Below are positions 1 through 3,792 of a stretch of 6,644 nucleotides of DNA, in pieces. Position 1 is the stretch's first letter. The number at the start of each line of letters is the position of its first letter. Below the pieces are notes generated by a model, which saw nothing but the letters and a program-made list of their open reading frames with translations, did no database searches and was not told the DNA's origin. The stretch is from Actinotalea sp. (GTDB lineage: Bacteria; Actinomycetota; Actinomycetes; Actinomycetales; Cellulomonadaceae). The translations under genes were made by a program, and so were the position numbers. The stretch lies in NCBI GenBank assembly GCA_014360395.1, contig JACIXM010000459.1:1-6644 (forward strand), given 5' to 3'.

Positions 1-5
1 GCCGA

Positions 6-32
6 CGCGCCCTCGCAGGGATCTCGGGCGCG
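6..32 (-). terminator. Candidate terminator hairpin after the SLH gene
   Basis: An inverted repeat with 7-bp arms (CGCGCCC at 6-12, GGGCGCG at 26-32) begins 7 bases beyond the stop codon of the minus-strand SLH gene. The 13-base loop could fold further (CCCT/AGGG at 10-13 and 17-20 is an alternative pairing). No T-run follows, which is common for terminators in high-GC actinobacteria but makes the call less certain. Confidence 0.4.
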
Positions 33-39
33 CCGGGTC

Positions 40-615
40 TCAGGCGAGCTCGTCGAACCTCCGCAGCAGGACCGCGAGCGCCTGCCGGGTGACCGGACGG
101 GACGGTCGGAACGTGCCGTCCGGCATCCCGCGGGTCACGCCCACCTCGGCGGCCCAGGCGATCGCGTCGACGCTCGGGTGCCAGCGCTGCACGTCGTGGA
201 ACGGCGCGGGCCCGGAGGGTGCCGGACCGCCGATCGCCCGGTGCAGCGCGAGGACGAGCTCCTGCCGGCGTGCGGGGCGCGCCGGCCGGAACGTGCCGTC
301 GGCGTGCACGAGCAGGAGCCGGTGCCGCACCACCCACGCGATCTCGGCGGCGTACGGGTGCCCGGCCGAGACGTCGGCGGCGACCATGCCCACGGGGGCG
401 GGGACGCCGTCGTCGGCGCCGGCGTAGCGGTACAGCGCGCGGGCTAGCTGGCTGCGGTCGACCGTGGTCAGCGGCGCGAACGTGCGGTCACCGCGACGGT
501 CCAGGAGCCCCAGGCGGGTGAGCCAGTCGATCTCGGAGGCGAAGCGGTGACCCGGCGGGACGTCCGTGAAGCCGGTCAGGGGTGCGCCCGGCCCCACAGC
601 GGCGGTGAGGTCCAT
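40..615 (-). CDS. Small triple S-layer-homology (SLH) domain protein without a signal peptide
   Basis: Predicted protein of 191 residues made almost entirely of three SLH repeats, at about residues 16-66, 80-129 and 139-189. Repeats 2 and 3 carry the typical DGTFRP block (residues 106-111 and 167-172), and all three have the aromatic/acidic opening and the closing LYR/LHR/LRR helix. SLH domains usually anchor exported proteins to cell-wall polymers. The ITRAE-like binding motif is degenerate here: VDRSQ, ARRQE and VTRQA. The ATG at 615 is chosen because GGAAGGA lies 5 bases upstream; the frame stays open further upstream, but that stretch has no domain and no such ribosome site. Neither start gives a hydrophobic signal sequence, so export is not evident. 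It could be a detached anchoring module, a cytoplasmic protein, or a remnant of a longer exported protein. The fold assignment is firm; the role is unknown. Confidence 0.85.
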   Translation of the reverse strand: MDLTAAVGPGAPLTGFTDVPPGHRFASEIDWLTRLGLLDRRGDRTFAPLTTVDRSQLARALYRYAGADDGVPAPVGMVAADVSAGHPYAAEIAWVVRHRLLLVHADGTFRPARPARRQELVLALHRAIGGPAPSGPAPFHDVQRWHPSVDAIAWAAEVGVTRGMPDGTFRPSRPVTRQALAVLLRRFDELA

Positions 616-620
616 GTCGG

Positions 621-627
621 TCCTTCC
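621..627 (-). promoter_or_regulatory. Ribosome binding site that fixes the SLH gene start
   Basis: Read on the minus strand this is GGAAGGA, a strong Shine-Dalgarno match 5 bases before the ATG at 615. It is the main reason for choosing this start over the upstream in-frame codons. Confidence 0.75.
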
Positions 628-644
628 ACGGGGGGTCGCACCCG

Positions 645-650
645 ACGCTA
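645..650 (-). promoter_or_regulatory. Candidate -10 element of the SLH gene promoter
   Basis: On the minus strand this reads TAGCGT, matching the TANNNT form common in actinobacteria. It would start transcription near 638 and leave a leader of about 23 bases containing the GGAAGGA ribosome site. No convincing -35 hexamer is seen at the expected distance. Confidence 0.35.
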
Positions 651-651
651 G

Positions 652-682
652 ACAGCCGACGTGTCGGCCCGATGGCGGCTGT
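652..682. repeat. Inverted repeat in the divergent intergenic region
   Basis: Outer arms ACAGCCG (652-658) and CGGCTGT (676-682) are perfect inverted copies 17 bases apart. A second, overlapping inverted repeat, GCCGAC/GTCGGC (655-660 and 663-668), has a 2-base spacer. It lies just upstream of the candidate -10 of the SLH gene, where a regulator could bind. Which regulator, if any, cannot be told from the sequence. Confidence 0.3.
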
Positions 683-757
683 GTGAACTCCTGACGACGG
701 GCTCGCCGCTGACCCGACGGCCGCGGACCGGCCACCGGCGGACCCCGCACCACGACG

Positions 758-763
758 TAGGCT
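758..763 (+). promoter_or_regulatory. Weak candidate -10 element for the reductase gene
   Basis: TAGGCT fits the TANNNT pattern and would start transcription near 770, placing most of the 13-bp tandem repeats in the leader of the reductase mRNA. No -35-like hexamer is visible 16-19 bases upstream, so this is only a suggestion. Confidence 0.2.
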
Positions 764-801
764 GGCACGTCCGTCTGGCACGTCCGTCTGGCACGTCCGT
801 C
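763..801. repeat. Three perfect tandem copies of a 13-bp unit
   Basis: The unit TGGCACGTCCGTC occurs at 763-775, 776-788 and 789-801 with no mismatch and no spacer. It ends 10 bases before the ribosome site of the siderophore-interacting protein gene, outside any credible coding region. It could be a set of regulator sites, a leader-RNA element, or a slippage-prone microsatellite whose copy number varies. The repeat itself is certain; its function is not known. Confidence 0.95.
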
Positions 802-811
802 CGCCGTCGTC

Positions 812-816
812 GGGAG
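812..816 (+). promoter_or_regulatory. Ribosome binding site of the siderophore-interacting protein gene
   Basis: GGGAG lies 5 bases before the GTG at 822 and supports that start, which would otherwise rest only on frame length. Confidence 0.55.
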
Positions 817-821
817 CACTC

Positions 822-1685
822 GTGAGCAGCACACCCGCACCCCCGCCCTCCGGTGCGCCGTCGACGCCCGCCTCGCCGGTGCGCCGCACGAAGCTGCCGC
901 TCGTGGCGCGCCGCCTGCAGGTGCTGCGGGTGGAGGACCTGTCGGCGTCGATGCGCCGGGTCGCCCTCGGCGGGCCGGAGCTGGCCGGGTTCCGCGCCGA
1001 CGGCCCGACCGACCACGCCAAGGTCTGGTTCCCGCCGGACGGACGGCCCGACGACGCCCCGCTGCTGCCGTCGGAGGTCGACGGCGCCTGGGTCGCCCCC
1101 GACGGCGCGACGTCCCGCGACTACACGATCCGCACGGTCGACCCGGCTGCGGGCGAGGTCGTGCTGGACATGGCGGTCCACGCGCACGGGCCAGCGGGAC
1201 ACTGGGCGGCGCAGGCCCGGCCCGGCCAGCAGCTGGGGCTGCTCGGCCCGAAGACGACGAAGATCCCGCCGATGGACCGCGCCTGGTACGTCCTGGCGGT
1301 CGACGAGACGGGCCTGCCCGGCGTCCAGAACTGGCTCGAGCAGCTGCCGGAGGGCCCGGACGTGCACGTCCTGGCGGAGGTCGGCGGCCCGGAGGACGAG
1401 ATCGCCCTCCCGGCCCGGGCGGGGACGCAGGTCACCTGGCTGCACCGCGGCACCGCGCCCGCCGGGACGACGACGCTCCTGGCCGACGCCACCCGCCGTA
1501 CCCTCCAGGCCCTGCCCGACGACGCCGAGGGCTGGCTGTGGGCGGCGGCCGAGGCGATGGTCGTGCGCGCGATCCGCGGCCACGTCGCCGAGCGGGGGAT
1601 CGACCGGCGGTCCTGCGGGATGACGGGGTACTGGCGGCTCGGCGTGGCGAACTTCGACCACAAGAGCGAGGACGCGCAGGCCTGA
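822..1685 (+). CDS. Siderophore-interacting protein (FAD/NAD(P)H ferric-siderophore reductase)
   Basis: A 287-residue cytoplasmic flavoprotein of the SIP/ViuB/YqjH family, which reduces imported ferric siderophores so that iron is released as Fe(II). The N-terminal half is the FAD-binding beta-barrel: the flavin motif SRDYTIR is at residues 98-104, followed by the family block HGPAGHWA at 122-129. The C-terminal half is the NAD(P)H-binding lobe, with DETGLP at 161-166, a LAEV strand at 184-187, WLWAAAEA at 238-245 and the near-terminal GYWRLG at 269-274. Length is normal for the family. The first 20 or so residues are Pro/Ala-rich and probably disordered. The GTG start has GGGAG 5 bases upstream. 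The gene lies directly upstream of a hydroxamate-type importer and probably serves the same substrate. It seems to have separate control: the 13-bp tandem repeats lie ahead of it and no iron box was found there. Confidence 0.92.
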   Translation: MSSTPAPPPSGAPSTPASPVRRTKLPLVARRLQVLRVEDLSASMRRVALGGPELAGFRADGPTDHAKVWFPPDGRPDDAPLLPSEVDGAWVAPDGATSRDYTIRTVDPAAGEVVLDMAVHAHGPAGHWAAQARPGQQLGLLGPKTTKIPPMDRAWYVLAVDETGLPGVQNWLEQLPEGPDVHVLAEVGGPEDEIALPARAGTQVTWLHRGTAPAGTTTLLADATRRTLQALPDDAEGWLWAAAEAMVVRAIRGHVAERGIDRRSCGMTGYWRLGVANFDHKSEDAQA

Positions 1686-1699
1686 GCAGCCTGTCGTGG

Positions 1700-1721
1700 C
1701 GTGGGTCACATCCGCCCCACG
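1700..1721 (+). terminator. Weak hairpin after the reductase gene
   Basis: CGTGGG (1700-1705) pairs with CCCACG (1716-1721) around a 10-base loop, starting 14 bases after the reductase stop codon and ending just before the importer promoter. There is no T-run. It may be a weak terminator that separates the two transcription units. Confidence 0.25.
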
Positions 1722-1724
1722 GCC

Positions 1725-1754
1725 TTGCTCCCTAAGGAAGGTAAGCCTTACCTT
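1725..1754 (+). promoter_or_regulatory. Predicted promoter of the importer operon, leaderless type
   Basis: TTGCTC (1725-1730) and TACCTT (1749-1754) are separated by 18 bases and resemble -35 and -10 hexamers of the main actinobacterial sigma factor. Counting 7 bases from the end of the -10 puts the transcription start at about 1761, exactly on the GTG start codon of the ATPase gene. The mRNA would then be leaderless, which agrees with the lack of a ribosome site at a usable distance. The iron-box palindrome covers the -10. Confidence 0.55.
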
Positions 1755-1757
1755 CCT
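1735..1757. promoter_or_regulatory. Iron box: DtxR/IdeR/DmdR-type operator
   Basis: A 23-bp palindrome with 11-base perfect arms about a single central base (1746). Its core, AGGTAAGCCTTACCT (1739-1753), fits the conserved AGGTNAGSCTNACCT of the IdeR/DmdR/DtxR iron-box consensus at every fixed position; over the full 19-bp consensus 13 positions match. It overlaps the spacer and the -10 of the importer promoter, so iron-loaded repressor bound here should block RNA polymerase. The importer would be switched on when iron is scarce. The surrounding DNA is GC-rich, so this AT-containing palindrome stands out clearly. Confidence 0.9.
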
Positions 1758-1760
1758 CGC

Positions 1761-2612
1761 GTGACCCTGATCGAGTCGGCGCCCGCGAGCGCTCCGCCCA
1801 CCACCGGGGCACCCGCCGCCCTGCGCGGGGAGCACCTGCGGCTGGCGTACGGCCGGGACGCCGTCGTCGTCGCGGATGCCTCCGTGGACCTGCGCGCCGG
1901 TGAGGTGACCGTCCTCGCCGGGCCGAACGGCAGCGGGAAGTCGACGCTGCTGCGGGCCCTCGCCCGGCTGCACACCCCGCAGTCCGGGACCGTCGCGCTG
2001 CCCGACGGCGACGCCCGCGCGCTCGACGCCCGCGCCTTCGCCCGCCGCGTCACGCTCCTGTCCCAGCACCGCCCCGTCCCCGGCGGGGTCACCGTGCGGG
2101 AGGTCGTCCAGTACGGCCGGCACCCCCACCGCCCCCGGTGGCGCGGCACCGACGACGACGGTCCGCGGGCCGTCGCGTGGGCGATGGCCGTCACGGGCGT
2201 CGTCGGGATGGCCGACCGGCCGGCCGACGAGCTGTCCGGCGGGGAGCTCCAGCGCGTCTGGCTGGCCGGCTCGCTCGCCCAGGACACCCGCGTCCTGCTC
2301 CTGGACGAGCCGACCAACCACCTCGACCTCCGGTACCAGGTCGAGGTGCTGGATCTCGTGCGCGACCTGGCGCAGGAGCACGGCGTCGCCGTCGGCGTCG
2401 TGCTGCACGACCTCGAGCAGGCGGCCCGCCTGGCCGACCGGCTCGTGCTGCTGCACCGGGGCGCCGTCGTCGGTGACGGGCGGCCGCGGGACGTCCTGAC
2501 CGCCGCCACGCTCAGCGAGGTCTACGGCCTGCGCGTCGAGGTCTCGCTCGACGTGCACGGCGACGTCCGGATCCACCCCGTCGGCCGGCGCCCGCGCGCC
2601 CGCACCCCCTGA
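1761..2612 (+). CDS. fhuC: Ferric hydroxamate ABC transporter ATP-binding protein (FhuC/FecE-like)
   Basis: A 283-residue cytoplasmic ATPase that powers the adjoining permease. All nucleotide-binding motifs are intact: Walker A GPNGSGKST (residues 54-62), Q-loop Gln102, signature LSGGE (158-162), Walker B LLLDEP (179-184), D-loop NHLD (186-189) and switch His216. The LLDEPTNHLD wording and the LSGGELQRVWLAG region are typical of the iron-siderophore/cobalamin importer ATPases. The GTG at 1761 is preferred over the in-frame GTG at 1701, because the intervening 60 bases hold the promoter and iron box and use codons unlike the gene body (CCT, CTT, TTG). No ribosome site lies close to 1761, in keeping with a leaderless mRNA. 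It is first in the importer operon. Residues 1-20 are an Ala/Pro-rich extension, and the last dozen are Arg/Pro-rich. Naming rests on the neighbouring FhuD- and FhuB-like genes. Confidence 0.93.
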   Translation: MTLIESAPASAPPTTGAPAALRGEHLRLAYGRDAVVVADASVDLRAGEVTVLAGPNGSGKSTLLRALARLHTPQSGTVALPDGDARALDARAFARRVTLLSQHRPVPGGVTVREVVQYGRHPHRPRWRGTDDDGPRAVAWAMAVTGVVGMADRPADELSGGELQRVWLAGSLAQDTRVLLLDEPTNHLDLRYQVEVLDLVRDLAQEHGVAVGVVLHDLEQAARLADRLVLLHRGAVVGDGRPRDVLTAATLSEVYGLRVEVSLDVHGDVRIHPVGRRPRARTP

Positions 2613-2652
2613 GGCGCGGGCCCCGACCACAGCCCCCGTCACTCCCCCGGCA

Positions 2653-2668
2653 CCGCGCGGTCGCGCGG
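2653..2668 (+). other. GC hairpin between the ATPase and binding-protein genes
   Basis: CCGCGC (2653-2658) and GCGCGG (2663-2668) form a 6-bp stem with a GGTC loop, 41 bases after the ATPase stop. Together with the stronger hairpin at 2708-2730 it could attenuate transcription or stabilise the downstream mRNA. At this GC content a short stem may also arise by chance. Confidence 0.3.
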
Positions 2669-2707
2669 CGCCCCGTCCTGCCCTGCCCGCACCACCTCGC
2701 CCTGCCC

Positions 2708-2730
2708 TGCGGGGGCCGTGCTCCCCCGCA
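2708..2730 (+). other. Strong inverted repeat just upstream of the binding-protein gene
   Basis: TGCGGGGG (2708-2715) and CCCCCGCA (2723-2730) are perfect 8-base arms around a 7-base loop. The hairpin ends 11 bases before the ribosome site of the lipoprotein gene. It has no T-run and sits inside an apparent operon, so an mRNA-stabilising or attenuating role is more likely than full termination. The structure is seen directly; the role is inference. Confidence 0.45.
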
Positions 2731-2741
2731 CCCCCACTCAC

Positions 2742-2748
2742 GAGAGGA
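2742..2748 (+). promoter_or_regulatory. Ribosome binding site of the binding-protein gene
   Basis: GAGAGGA lies 5 bases before the ATG at 2754. It decides the start against an in-frame GTG at 2718, which falls inside the hairpin and would add a residue string without signal-peptide character. Confidence 0.75.
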
Positions 2749-2753
2749 CCCCC

Positions 2754-3749
2754 ATGACCCCCGCACGACGCTCCCTGCGGACCGCCGCCGGCCTCGTCGC
2801 CGTCGTCGTCACGCTCGCCGCCTGCGGCACGACGGAGGACCCGGCGGCGGCCGCGGCGCCCGACGACGAGCCCGCCGTCGCGTCCGGCCCCGTCACCGTC
2901 ACGGACGAGCGCGGGGAGGTGACGCTCGACGCCCCGGCGCGGGACGTCGTCTCGCTGGAGTGGGGCCTGACGGAGAACCTCCTCAGCCTGGGCGTCGTGC
3001 CGGTCGGCCAGGCCGACGTCGCGGGCTACACCACCTGGAACACCGTCGCGCCGCTGACGGGCGACGTCGCCGACGTCGGCTTCCGAGGCGAGCCGAGCCT
3101 GGAGGCGATCGCCGCCCTGGACGCCGACCTCGTCGTCACCACGACCGACCTGCCCGAGGACGTCATCGCCCAGATCGAGCAGACGGTCCCCGTCCTCGCG
3201 GTGCGCGGCTCGGACGCCACCGACCCGCTCGGCTACCTCGAGCGCACGGTCGAGCTGCTCGGGGCGGCCACCGGCACGCAGGACCGCGCCACCGAGCTCC
3301 TCGCCGAGCTCGACGCGGCCGTCGCCGAGGGCCGCGCGGCCCTGGAGGCGGCCGGCCTGGCCGGCGCGCCCGTCGTCATGGCGGACGGCTGGGACACCAA
3401 CGGCGTCGTGTCCGTGCGGATGTTCACCGAGGGCTCCTACCTCGGCGCGCTCCTGGAGGAGCTCGGCCTGGACAACGTCTGGACCGGCGCGGGCGACCCC
3501 GACTACGGCCTCGCGACGACCGACGTCGAGGGCCTGACCGAGCTGGCGGACGTCGACTTCCTCTACCTGGTCAACGGCGCGTTCACCGACCCCTTCGGCG
3601 AGAGCCTCGCGGGCAACCCGATCTGGGAGCAGCGCCCGTTCGTCACCTCCGGCTCCGTCCACCGCCTCCCGGACGGCATCTGGCTGTTCGGCGGACCGGC
3701 GTCCGGCGCCGCGTACGTCGACGCCGTCGTCGCGGCGCTGACCGACTGA
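2754..3749 (+). CDS. fhuD: Ferric hydroxamate siderophore-binding lipoprotein (FhuD-like)
   Basis: A 331-residue extracellular lipoprotein that should capture a ferric hydroxamate and deliver it to the permease. The signal has Arg5-Arg6, a hydrophobic stretch (about 11-22) and the lipobox LAAC ending at Cys24, followed by an Ala/Asp/Glu-rich linker to about residue 46. The rest is a two-lobed TroA/FecB-type fold with a connecting helix near 158-200. Several blocks match E. coli FhuD by eye: VSLEW then a Glu (66-74), LGVVPVG with AD and Y..W (79-95), DVGFRGEPSLE (107-117) and the late WLFGG (310-314). Arg111 falls where FhuD has a hydroxamate-contacting arginine. The subfamily is therefore probably hydroxamate (ferrichrome/desferrioxamine-like) rather than catecholate or haem; the exact ligand is unknown. 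The ATG has GAGAGGA 5 bases upstream. The twin arginines could mean Tat export. Confidence 0.88.
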   Translation: MTPARRSLRTAAGLVAVVVTLAACGTTEDPAAAAAPDDEPAVASGPVTVTDERGEVTLDAPARDVVSLEWGLTENLLSLGVVPVGQADVAGYTTWNTVAPLTGDVADVGFRGEPSLEAIAALDADLVVTTTDLPEDVIAQIEQTVPVLAVRGSDATDPLGYLERTVELLGAATGTQDRATELLAELDAAVAEGRAALEAAGLAGAPVVMADGWDTNGVVSVRMFTEGSYLGALLEELGLDNVWTGAGDPDYGLATTDVEGLTELADVDFLYLVNGAFTDPFGESLAGNPIWEQRPFVTSGSVHRLPDGIWLFGGPASGAAYVDAVVAALTD

Positions 3750-3792
3750 CCCGCGCACCCGCCCCAGCCGCGCGCCCCCGCCGCAGGACGAC

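Noticed and set aside
752..770. A possible iron box around TAGGCT upstream of the reductase gene
   Set aside because: Only the central hexamer agrees with the DtxR/IdeR consensus; the flanking arms do not match and there is no palindrome.
1701..1760. A longer N-terminus for the ATPase beginning at the GTG at 1701
   Set aside because: These 60 bases contain the promoter elements and the iron-box palindrome, use codons unlike the gene body, and add no recognisable domain sequence.
2677..2710. Two copies of CCTGCCCTGC (2677-2686 and 2701-2710) in the gap before the binding-protein gene
   Set aside because: Short, C-rich and only two copies in a C-rich stretch; not distinguishable from low-complexity sequence.
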